This document shows, piece after piece, positions 9,296 through 18,688 of a DNA stretch of 64,000 bases (its first letter is position 1; every line of letters begins with the position of its first letter). Under the pieces are notes generated by a model. The model made no database searches. It had not been told where the DNA came from and saw only the letters and a program-made list of their open reading frames with translations. The position numbers were made by a program, and so were the translations under genes. Source of the stretch: Closterium sp. NIES-65 (taxonomy: Eukaryota > Streptophyta > Zygnematophyceae > Desmidiales > Closteriaceae); the NCBI GenBank assembly GCA_948144175.1, contig CANXME010000790.1, positions 1 through 64,000 of the forward strand, given 5' to 3'.

Positions 9296-12200
9296 ATGGC
9301 GGGCAACACCTCGGCGGTAGCTGGTGAATCTTCAGCCCAAGATCGTAGCGGCAGCCATGATTCTGGTGTTTCTGCGCCAAGGGGAGCGCGAACAAGCCAG
9401 GGCTCGCTGATCAAGGAGGTGCTGAAAAACTTCACCGTCGAGAAGTTCAATGGTGAGGGCTATGATGATTGGGCCTGGAAAATGCAACTTTATTTCCGTC
9501 AAATCGGATTGCTGAAACTAATGATTGGGGAGGAGCCTAGACCGAGTGACCCCGCCCTTCAGGAAGATTGGGACGAGCGCGCCTCGGCTGGCTACTACTT
9601 GATGTCGCAGAGTTTGGAGCTGAACCAGCGTCACCACGTCATGCACCTGCTGCCGGAGGTTGAGTGCGGTCCGAAGGCGTGGACGGTGTTGAAGGAGCTG
9701 CACGCCCCGACCTCCGTTGTTGCAACATTGATGCTGGAGAGGGAGCTGTCCGCGTTGCGCCTGAGCGAGGGAGAGCCGGTGCAACCTGTCCTGGACAAAT
9801 TGCGCGACCTCTACGCGAAGTTGGCGACCGCGGGAATCACCTACCCGGAGCAAACAAAGTGCTTGAAGATGCTCTCGCTGCTGCCGGAATCGTGGCTTCA
9901 ATTTACGAGCGGATTGAGCCTGCCGCAGAACCAGAGCTTGTGGACGCTCGAGTGGGTGCGGACGAAGATTCTGGAGGAGGACTTCCGTCGCCGCCAACTG
10001 AGGGGTGGAGACGACGGCAGCAGCGGCTACGGGATGCAAGGGAGCCGACGTGGCAAAGGACGTGGCTTCGGTGGTGCTGGACGCGGTGCAAAGAAAGACG
10101 ACGACTCCAACGACCAACAAGGAGGTACCGGTTGGGGTCGCGGTGCGAAATCTGGACGTGGGGGCAAGTCGGGTGCTGGTGGCAAAATGAAAGGGAGTTG
10201 CTGGTATTGTGAGAAGGAAGGGCACCCCTGGTTTTTGTGCTATAAGAAACCCGATGGATGGACCCCCCAGAATCGTCACCAGGATGGCGGCGCGCGGAGG
10301 AACCAGAAAAACGGCGCCAACATGGTCGCTGATTCGTCCGACAACAACCCGAAGGGCAACGGCGGTGCGGAGAAGAAGAAGGAGCGCACCGCGGGCCAAT
10401 TCTTCCATATGGGAGACAAGGGGGAGCAAGGAGACGCATCTGCTAAGGCTGGAGCAGAGCTGCATCCCCTGGACTATTGGGTGTTGGACACAGGCGCCGC
10501 TTGGACAATGACGCCGCGCAAGGACCTGCTGGACGACGTACGCGCTGCACCGATTAATGAGGTGTGCTCTGCCTCTGGACACATGTTGAAGGTGGCTGGT
10601 GCGGGACGAGCTGCATTTAAGGGAGCGGATGGCAAGCCGGTGGTGCTGCACGACGTTCTCCTCGTCCCCGACCTGAAGGCCAACCTCATCTCCCTCCGTA
10701 AGCTTGGCAAGGCTGGGGTGAACACCAACACGGATGGGGCTCGCACTTATAAGAGGAAGCTGGGCAATCGGGTGCTTTGGGATCTGCACGAGAGCAAGGA
10801 CGTGTACAGATCTATGTGGCAGCTGCCGGCGCTGGCGTGGCACGGTGGGGGGCAGGCTGGAGAGGGGTCTGCATCCCAGGGGGAGTGCAACGCCGTTGGA
10901 GGGGTTGGTGTGAAAGTGTCGGCCAGATCTGGGGAGACAGATTGGGCAACTGCACACCGACGATTGGGGCATGTGGCAATGCCTTTGCTGAAGCAGCTGG
11001 AGAAGGATGGAGCCGTTAAGGGCTTAAAGCTGAACGGACAACCACCCGATGATAACTGTGAAATTTGCCTCCTTTCAAAGTTCACCCGTTTCCCCTTCCA
11101 TAGTGTGGCTGGCAGGAGCAAAAAGCCGTTGGAGCTGGTCCACATGGACTTGGTGGGGCCGCTGCCGGTGCAAGGGCACAAGGGGGAGCGGTACTTCTTA
11201 ACCATAGTGGATGACTGGAGCAGGCTAATGTGGGCGTATCCGCTGAAGCAGAAAGATCACGCCGCCTCCACGATTCGGGACGATTGGCTGCCGTTCGTGG
11301 AGAAGCAAGCGGAGTGTGTGGTGAAGCGGATTAGGACAGATCGGGGTGGTGAGTTCCTTGGAGCTGAGATGACGGCCTGGCTCAAGAAGCAGGGCATCCA
11401 GAGGGAGCTGACCACGGCTTACACCCCACAGTCCAACGGTGTAGCAGAACGGGCGAACCGGACAATTCTGGAGACAGCTAGGGCGCTGCTCATAGAATCT
11501 GGGCTGGGCAACTTGATGTGGCCCCATGCTGTTCGGCACGCTACGGTCGCTAGAAACAGGGTACTCACAAAGGTTGGGGATGACTCGTGGGTGCCGTTGG
11601 AGAGGTGGCTTGGGAGGAAGCCGCCGGTGGACATGCTGAGGGTGTTCGGTTGCATGGCAGTCGCCCACGTTCCCAAGACCTATCGCAGTAAGTTGGGGGC
11701 GAGTGCAATCTGGTGTGTGCATTTGGGGCTGGCTGCTGAGAGCAAGGGATGGCTGTTGTGGGAGCCTTCCAAGGGTGTGTTGTTTGACAGCAGGGATGTG
11801 AAGTTTGTTGAGGGCATGATGTATGGGAGCTGGGAGAAACAGCCGGAGGCCAGGGTGTCCCAGCAGATGGAGCAGATTACCATGCAGCTGGACCTGACTC
11901 CTAGTGTGTGGGAGGAGGGAGAGGAGGCAGCTGCAGAGGGTGGTGATCAAGAGAAGGTGCAGGAGGCACCTGCTGGTGGAGGTGATGGTGTGGAGATTAG
12001 CGGTAGCACTAGTGGAGCTGCTGGATCCGAGGGAGGAGAGCAGCAGCAGGGGAAAACTAAGAAGCCGAAGGGTGTTATTATGAAGGGATGGGAGACACCC
12101 GTCTCCAGGCCAGGACGTACCCGTATGGCTACTAAGAAGCTGACTGCAGGAGCTGATGTAGCGGAGCAGCAGCTTGGGACCGAGGAGGCATTGCTGATTC

Positions 12201-13875
12201 TACCGCATGGCTATGACCCGGATGAGGAGGATCAACCTGCGTACTGTTTTCTTGCCCCTGCACCAGAGGAACCAGCTAGCATGGAGGAGGCATTAGCTGG
12301 ACCAGATAGGGACAAATGGCTAGCTTCCAGGGATGCTGAGTACCAGAGCCTGCTGGAGAATGGGACTTGGGAACTAGTGGTGCTGCCTGAGGGAAAGAAA
12401 GCGGTACAATGCAAGTGGGTGCTAAGGATCAAGACTGACGACAAGGGGCAGGTCACCATCTACAAGAGTAGGTTGGTGGCTAAGGGGTTTATGCAGAAGG
12501 AGAAGCGGGACTTCAATGAGATCTTTGCTCCCACTGCCAAACCCCCTACCCTTCGTGTCTTGTTGGCAGATGCAGCCGTTAGTGGGAAGTTCATTATCCA
12601 GATGGACATATCAACGGCATTTCTCAACGGGATTTTAGAGGAGGAGGTGTTCATGACGCAGCCACCTGGGTATGAGGATGGTACGGGCAGGGTGTGCAAG
12701 CTGAAAAAGTCCATCTACGGCTTGAAGCAGGCGCCACGCTGCTGGTACCAGAAGTTGGCAGCTGTTTTAGAGGAGATGGGATTCAGGACCAGCAGCTGTG
12801 ATGAGAGCCTCTTTCTCAAGGGGGAGGGGGAGAAGCTGGTGCTGTTTCTGGTCTATGTGGACGACATTCTTCTCTTTAGCAGCAGCATGAAGGAGATCCA
12901 GAAGGTGCAGCAGCAGCTGATGGAGAACTTCAAGTGCAAGAACCTTGGGGAGGTAAAGTACTACCTCGGGATGCACGTGGAGAGGGATCTGGATCACAGG
13001 TGGTTGAAGCTGCACCAGGAGAAGTTCATCAAGGAGCTTGGGGAGAAGTACGGAATTGAGAATGAGCGCAAGGTTGCAACTCCCCTGCCAGCAGAATTCA
13101 AGCTTGTGAAAGCTGCAGAGGATGAAGGGGTTGAAGCCGAGGAGCAGCAGCAATTTCAGTCCTTGGTGGGCAGCCTCTTGTATGTAGCAGTTCACACGAG
13201 ACCCGACATCTCTTTCTCGGTTGGGCAGCTGGCTAGGGTAGTGCAGAATCCATCAGAGGAGCAGGTGGATGCAGCTGAGCGTGTGGTGAAGTATCTGAAC
13301 TCTCACCCAAGCATTGGAGTTCAATACTCCGCATCTGCACAGGTGAGCAGAAAGGGGTTGAGGTGCTGAAAGAGAAGGGGGAGAGGCTTGGAGAAGGCAA
13401 GCTTTTTCTCACTTGCTTTACTGATGCTACGTGGGCCTCTGAGAAGGAGGATTCCTCATCTGTGGGAGGATACATCTGCGTAGTTGGGGGAGGACCGGTT
13501 AGTTGGAGGTCAAAGAAGCAGACGGAGACAGCACTCTCTTCCGTGGAATCAGAGTACATGGCGATGTTCCATGGGGTGAAGGAGGTGATTTGGCTGAGGA
13601 GGCTGTTGGAGGAGATTGGCCAGGAGCAAAAGGTTGCTACGCCGCTGTTTTGTGATAGCAAGGGAGCTCTTGGGATGGCCAGGAACGCTGTGCTTCATGG
13701 GCTGAATAAGCACATGCGTATCAAGTGGCACTGGCTGCGTAAGGAGGTGAAGAGGGGGACGGTGAATCCGATCTACATCAAGACTCACCAGCAGCCAGCA
13801 GACTTCCTCACCAAGAGGCTTGCGGATGAGTCTCATTGGCGTTGTGTGCGCATGAGTGGAATGAGCATGAACTAG
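9296..13875 (+). pseudogene. Copia-B1 gag-pol polyprotein, frameshifted in RNase H
   Basis: Frame 1 runs 9296-13369 (1357 codons) and frame 2 resumes to 13875. Together they equal the single 1526-codon ORF of B2. Domains: gag with the FNGEGYDDWAWKMQ start; CCHC knuckle CWYCEKEGHPWFLC at residue 302; protease DTGA near 398; pre-integrase; integrase DX63DX35E; RT with YVDD near 1187; RNase H cut by the shift. The break is one A missing from GTGAAGCAG, near 13346. The protein up to the RNase H start is nearly identical to B2, so the mutation is recent. Confidence 0.95.
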
Positions 13876-13904
13876 TATGGAATGATGGGGATGCAGCCGG
13901 CAGG

Positions 13905-13917
13905 CTGAGGGGGAGTG
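13905..13917 (+). other. Polypurine tract of B1
   Basis: CTGAGGGGGAGTG lies directly before the 3' LTR, the expected plus-strand primer of reverse transcription. The same tract is at 23299-23311 in B2. Confidence 0.85.
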
Positions 13918-15010
13918 TGTTGGGTGCAAATTGACATTGCACGACATCCTGCCGTCTGTTTGTACGAGTATGCATGTGCGAATGCATTTGCGTGTGAATG
14001 GTATGTTTGTCTGTTTGCTTGCTTTCGCAATTTTCGCTTGAAGCATTTGCAGGTACTCGCAAAATGTGCGCTTCGGCATAACATTGTACGCGCTATGAAC
14101 AGTACAAGCAGAAAGGACGAGCTCGCAAAGGAACCCAAGATGGAAGCTTTGCGGTTCAACTTACTTGATTGCGCAGATTCAGTTCTATCCAACTCGAAAT
14201 TGTACTGTTTTGTTTGGTTGACTATAGTGTAGTAGGGCAGGCACTATAGGGGTACAATTTAGGTGAAGGTTGGATGTTGTTTGTCTGTATCTGCATGCTA
14301 CAGGGCCAGGGGAAACCAGCGGAACCAGCATTTGGCTGGTTGGGCAAAGACAAAACAGGTTCTGTTTTTAGGACCTGAACCTGGTTGTTGTTTTCCCAGG
14401 TTGGAAAAACAGAACCAGAGGTTGTTCACCAACCTATCACCTGCTATTTTGTCCAGCCAGGTTGGTTCTGTTGCTTGGAATTATTTGGGATCATCCCTGG
14501 TTGTTCCCAGGTTGATTCCCAAGGTCCTTGCTAGCTAGAGCTATTTATTCCTTCTCTGTTTGTACCTGAATATAGTGAAATTGATTCAAGCGAATTCCTT
14601 CCTTGCTGGAATTTCTTTTCTACGCGGTGCGACGGCGGAATGCTACCCGAGTCAACGCTAGTACGCTAGCACTCCAACGCTAGGCTAACGCAGTCCGAGC
14701 CATAACTTCGTAATGGCAGAACTTTTCGCGAGGCAACTTGGCTTATTTTAAAGCTCTTAGAGTGAGCTTCGATATAGGAAATTCTCAGCTTAATCCGATC
14801 GACGGTCTGCACGATACGCTGCGCGACGTTCAAGGTACTCTTGCTGTTTTGACTAAGTCCCTCTTGATCCCTCTCTCTACAAACTCGGACCCGAGGATAG
14901 GGGCTGGTCTTGTACCAGGCACCCAAGGACCCTTGGAGGTGACCCCGAGGAGAGGTTTTAAGTGTGATAAAGTCTTAATAGCTTGAGTTTATTAGGCCCT
15001 TACACCAACA
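13918..15010 (+). repeat. Copia-B1 3' LTR (1093 bp)
   Basis: Same length as the 5' LTR with about two substitutions seen by eye. It ends CACCAACA and is followed by the GTTGG target repeat. Contains the nested hairpin at 14358-14416. Confidence 0.96.
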
Positions 15011-15487
15011 GTTGGAGCTGCAGAAGAGACATACGTGCACAGACCTGGGTGAGCTGAGGAGCTATCTTGGCTTGCAAATCGCTCTTCGCTACTTCCTTGC
15101 TCGAGAGTTGCAACAGCGTGGTTAGCTTCGCCTTGCCTACGTGGCTTCTCAGGCCAACAGTGCTGATGTGTTCACCAAGGCACTGTCGCCTCGTGACCAT
15201 CAGCGCTTTTGTACTGCACTTGGCCTTGTTCCTGTGTCTTCTCACTTACTTACTTCTTGACCCTGCCTGTACTGTGATCTTTACTATATACCTACATGCC
15301 TGCTCTTGTTAGGTAGTGATCACTGTGCTATTGCTTTTGCATATATATCTCTGCATGTGGACTGGCCTTATGGCCCTTTGCTTGTGCTCAAATTGTGTGG
15401 TGACGTTGTGATCCACCCTGAGCTTGCTTTGCTTCTCTTGACTGGTCTTGTGACCGTTTGTTCTCCCCGACTTTGCCTATGGGGGTT
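15011..15487 (+). pseudogene. Copia-A1 RNase H remnant and 3' end
   Basis: Resumes A1 after B1. It holds the start of the second ELQKRHTCTDLGEL unit, then at 15078-15080 jumps directly to ALRYFLARELQQRG near the end of RNase H. Compared with A2, 678 bp (226 codons, in frame) are missing between two ATC triplets, a microhomology deletion. One CAG has become TAG near 15123. The reading ends VSSHLLTS at about 15260. From 15261 to 15487 is 3' untranslated sequence ending in the polypurine tract TATGGGGG before the LTR. Confidence 0.88.
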
Positions 15488-15618
15488 TGTCAAACTCATA
15501 TGCTTTAGTCTGTGTAGGCTGTAGTGGGGTAGCTCATATGGGGTACAAAACTTTAGCGTTTCCTTCTTGTACTCCTCATTCTGCTCAATGCAATCATTCC
15601 TGCTGCCAGATTCTAACA
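15488..15618 (+). repeat. Copia-A1 3' LTR (131 bp)
   Basis: TGTCAAACTCATATGC to CCAGATTCTAACA. It is followed by CGTCT (15619-15623), the A1 target repeat. Near-identical to 30980-31110 in A2. Confidence 0.92.
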
Positions 15619-16759
15619 CGTCTGCCTGTGGATGGTATCGTGAGATGGTACGGCGCTGGATTCCGTTTGATGCCAGCAGCTCCTGGAACTCCCCTTCAAA
15701 CTTCGTCCCCTGATCCGTCAGTACCTCTCCGCAGGCCAAAACTGCGTTATCACCATCTCCTCGAACGCCTGTGCCACCGTTGCCGCGGTTTTGTTCACGA
15801 GCCGTTGCGATTCGGCCCATTTGCTTACGTGCTCTATCATGAGCACGATGTACCTCCTTCCTCTCCTGGACACTAGCAGCTCGCCCGCTATTTCTAGGGA
15901 CCAGCAATAGCCGAGCTCCACAATCGCCAACTCCTGCAGTTCGGCCTGACTACTCAACAGCGTGGCCTTTTTTATGCAGCAGAGCTCGCACCCTTCCACC
16001 CACTCTTTCGCTTCCTTCCTCATCTCTGCCCACTACCAGCTTGTCTACAACAGATGAATCGTCCGCAGCGGCCCGAAGTGGCCCAGCTTGTCATGCACCT
16101 CCTTGATTAGTGCCGCTCGCTCTGCTTGCTGTGGAACGCGCTTCCATCCGTCCTTCGTCTGCAGCTGCACCTGCCCTTTGTACCACATATAGTGCTGGCC
16201 CCTGGCTCTGGCCCTGCTCCCTGCTCCTCCATCCTCTGCAGCTTCTCCCTTTATCCATGCCAGCGTTGCTTCATCTTGCCACACATCCGCTGCTCCTCTC
16301 TCCTGCTCACCTGCTGCCCCCTTCTCCTTGACCATGGCCGTCAAGGCAGCTACTGGCTGCACACCATCGGTATCGCCATCCTCCCGCTCCCTTGGTGGGT
16401 TCCGTGAAAGCCCATCCACGTGATACAAGGTTTTGCCTGGGCAGTGCCATACCGTAAAATCGTACTCCTGCAGCTAAATCGCCCATCATGCATTCCGCCT
16501 TGTCTGTGTTTAATTCTGCATCAGCCACAGCAATGGTTGATGTTCGGTTACCAGTGTAAAGTGCCTTGCAGGTACATCCGGAAGTGCCCCACTACCCAAA
16601 CTGCCGCCAGTCCTTCTCCTTCATAGCATGAGTACTTGGTCTCAGCAATGTTACAGGTCCTGCTGGCGAATGCCACCACCTTTTCCTGCCCTCCTTCCAT
16701 CTGACTCAATACCGCCCCCATACCTACGCTGCTCTAGACCGTATAAAGCACAAAAGCAG
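15619..16759 (-). pseudogene. Gypsy-G1 RNase H end to integrase core, right of A1
   Basis: Minus strand from 16759: RNase H end with HVDGLSR (about 16420, as in the gypsy ADALSR motif); a variable linker; an integrase HHCC domain with HDKLGHF and CELCC (about 15960); then SLEIAGELLVSRRGRRY, EVLTDQGTKFEGEF and SRYHPQAD at the A1 boundary. The first catalytic Asp of the DDE triad appears as Glu (SLEIAG). Stops are present near 16045 and 16430. The gene continues across A1 at 2047. This is a relic of an element older than A1. Confidence 0.85.
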
Positions 16760-17400
16760 TGTTGGGTGCGAATTCACATTGTACGACAACCAGCCGTCTA
16801 TATGTTCGAGTATGCATGTGCAAATGCATTTGCGTATGAATGGAATGTTCATGTATTTATTTGCTTTTGCAATTTTCGCTTGAAGCATTTGCAGGTACTC
16901 GTGCATTGTGCACTTCGGCACAACATTGTACGCGCCAGGAACAGTACAAGCAGAAAGGACAAGCTCGCAAAAGAACCCAAGATGGAAGCTTTGCGGTTCA
17001 ACTTACTTTATTGCGCAGATTCAGTTCTATCCAACTCCAAATTGTACTGTTTTGTTTGGTTGACTATAGTGTAGCAGAGCAGGCACTATAGGGGTATAAT
17101 ATAGGTAAGGTTGGATGTTGTTTGTCTGTATCTGCATGCTACAAGGCCAGGGGAAACCAGCGGAACCAGCATTTGGCTGGTTGGGCAAAGACATATCAGG
17201 TTCTGTTTTCAGGACCTGAACCTGGTTGTTGTTTTCCCAGGTTGGAAAAACAGAACCAGAGGTTGTTTACCAACCTACCACCTACTGTTTTGTCCAGCCA
17301 GGTTGGTTCTATTGCTTGGAATTATTTGGGATCATCCTTGGTTGTCCCCGGGTTGATTCCCAAGGTCCTTGCTAGCTAGAACTGTTTATTCCTTCTTTGT
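16760..17400 (+). repeat. Truncated Copia-B LTR of B3a
   Basis: Starts TGTTGGGTGCGAATTCAC and follows the B LTR for about 641 bp, then departs at CTTTGT/GTTATG. The PBS-proximal 450 bp are missing. The same truncation occurs at 32252-32892. Confidence 0.9.
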
Positions 17401-17549
17401 GTTATGTGATGCTATCACTTGCATTCACGTCTGTCTGCCTCCCATCACATGTTCGTGCGTTGCATGCGTGGTGTGAGCGTTTGCAAGAATTTGTGTTTGA
17501 TGTGGTTTGGTGTTTCTGAGTGTGTGTGAATGTTATTTGGCTTGAGCAG
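17401..17549. other. Filler DNA inside B3a, left part
   Basis: TG-rich sequence of unknown origin, continuous with 24405-24878 when B2 is removed and with 32893-33520 in the second copy. No gene recognised. Confidence 0.6.
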
Positions 17550-17554
17550 ATATC
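17550..17554. repeat. Target-site duplication ATATC, left of B2
   Basis: Repeated at 24400-24404. The empty site is present once at 33042-33046 in the duplicate block. Confidence 0.96.
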
Positions 17555-18642
17555 TGTTGGGTGCAAATTCACATTGCACGACATCCTGCCGTCTGTTTGT
17601 ACGAGTATGCGTGTGCGAATGCATTTGCGTGTGAATGGTATGTTTGTGTGTTTGTTTGCTTTCGCAATTTTCGCTTGAAGCATTTGCAGGTACTCGCAAA
17701 ATGTGCGCTTCGGCATAACATTGTACGCGCTATGAACAGTACAAGCAGAAAGGACGAGCTCGCAAAGGAACCCAAGATGGAAGCTTTGCGGTTCAACTTA
17801 CTTGATTGCGCAGATTCAGTTCTATCCAACTCGAAATTGTACTGTTTTGTTTGGTTGACTATAGTGTAGCAGGGCAGGCACTATAGGGGTACAATTTAGG
17901 TGAAGGTTGGATGTTGTTTGTCTGTATCTGCATGCTACAGGGCCAGGGGAAACCAGCGGAACCAGCATTTGGCTGGTTGGGCAAAGACAAAACAGGTTCT
18001 GTTTTTAGGACCTGAACCTGGTTGTTGTTTTCCCAGGTTGGAAAAACAGAACCAGAGGTTGTTCACCAACCTATCACCTGCTATTTTGTTCAGCCAGGTT
18101 GGTTCTGTTGCTTGGAATTATTTGGGATCATCCCTGGTTGTTCCCAGGTTGATTCCCAAGGTCCTTGCTAGCTAGAGCTATTTATTCCTTCTCTGTTTGT
18201 ACCTGAATATAGTGAAATTGATTCAAGCGAATTCCTTCCTTGCTGGAATTTCTACGCGGTGCGACGGCGAAATGCTACCCGAGTCAACGCTAGTACGCTA
18301 GCACTCCAACGCTAGGCTAACGCTGTCCGAGCCATAACTTCGTAATGGCAGAACTTTTCGCGAGGCAACTTGGCTTATTTTAAAGCTCTTAGAGTGAGCT
18401 TCGATATAGGAAATTCTCAGCTTAATCCGATCGACGGTCTGCACGATACGCTGCGCGACGTTCAAGGTACTCTTGCTGTTTTGACTAAGTCCCTCTTGAT
18501 CCCTCTCTCTACAAACTCGGACCCGAGGATAGGGGCTGGTCTTGTACCAGGCACCCAAGGACCCTTGGAGGTGACCCCGAGGAGAGGTTTTAAGTGTGAT
18601 AAAGTCTTAATAGCTTGAGTTTATTAGGCCCTTACACCAACA
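17555..18642 (+). repeat. Copia-B2 5' LTR (1088 bp)
   Basis: TGTTGGGTGC to CACCAACA. No difference from the 3' LTR noticed on a direct read of both. Hairpin at 17995-18053. Confidence 0.97.
17995..18053 (+). promoter_or_regulatory. Nested hairpin in B2 5' LTR
   Basis: 12 bp outer arms (17995-18006 with 18042-18053) and a 7 bp inner stem AACCTGG/CCAGGTT, as in B1. Role unknown. Confidence 0.6.
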
Positions 18643-18645
18643 AGC

Positions 18646-18657
18646 TGGTATCAGAGC
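18646..18657 (+). promoter_or_regulatory. Primer-binding site of B2
   Basis: TGGTATCAGAGC, initiator tRNA-Met type, separated from the LTR by AGC. Confidence 0.94.
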
Positions 18658-18688
18658 TGCGTTATAGTGATCCTCGATATAGGTAGCT

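Larger units (their letters stand above)
8157..15010 (+). mobile_element. Copia-B1, complete Ty1/copia element with one frameshift
   Basis: A 6854 bp element: LTR 8157-9249, PBS 9253-9264, gag-pol 9296-13875, polypurine tract, LTR 13918-15010, TSD GTTGG. The LTRs differ at about two sites by eye (G/A near 8207/13968 and T/A near 8932/14693), so insertion is recent. It sits in the RT/RNase H connection of Copia-A1. Compared with intact B2, one base is missing near 13346, which separates most of the RNase H domain from the rest. Confidence 0.96.
2048..15618 (+). mobile_element. Copia-A1, Ty1/copia element with very short LTRs, hosting B1
   Basis: Complete by its ends: 5' LTR 2048-2179, PBS, leader, gag remnant, protease, integrase, RT, RNase H remnant, polypurine tract, 3' LTR 15488-15618, and a 5 bp TSD CGTCT. 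B1 (8157-15010) interrupts it in the RT/RNase H connection. Without B1 it is about 6.7 kb. It is inactive: the gag N-terminal domain is not detectable, the protease motif reads DSCAS, several in-frame stops interrupt pol, and 678 bp are deleted from RNase H. It lies antisense inside the Gypsy-G1 integrase gene. Confidence 0.92.

Noticed and set aside
9518..10972. 484-codon antisense ORF over B1 gag (also 18911-20365 in B2)
   Set aside because: It is the complement of the gag-protease coding frame, has no domain of its own, and exists because GC-rich codons leave the antisense frame open.
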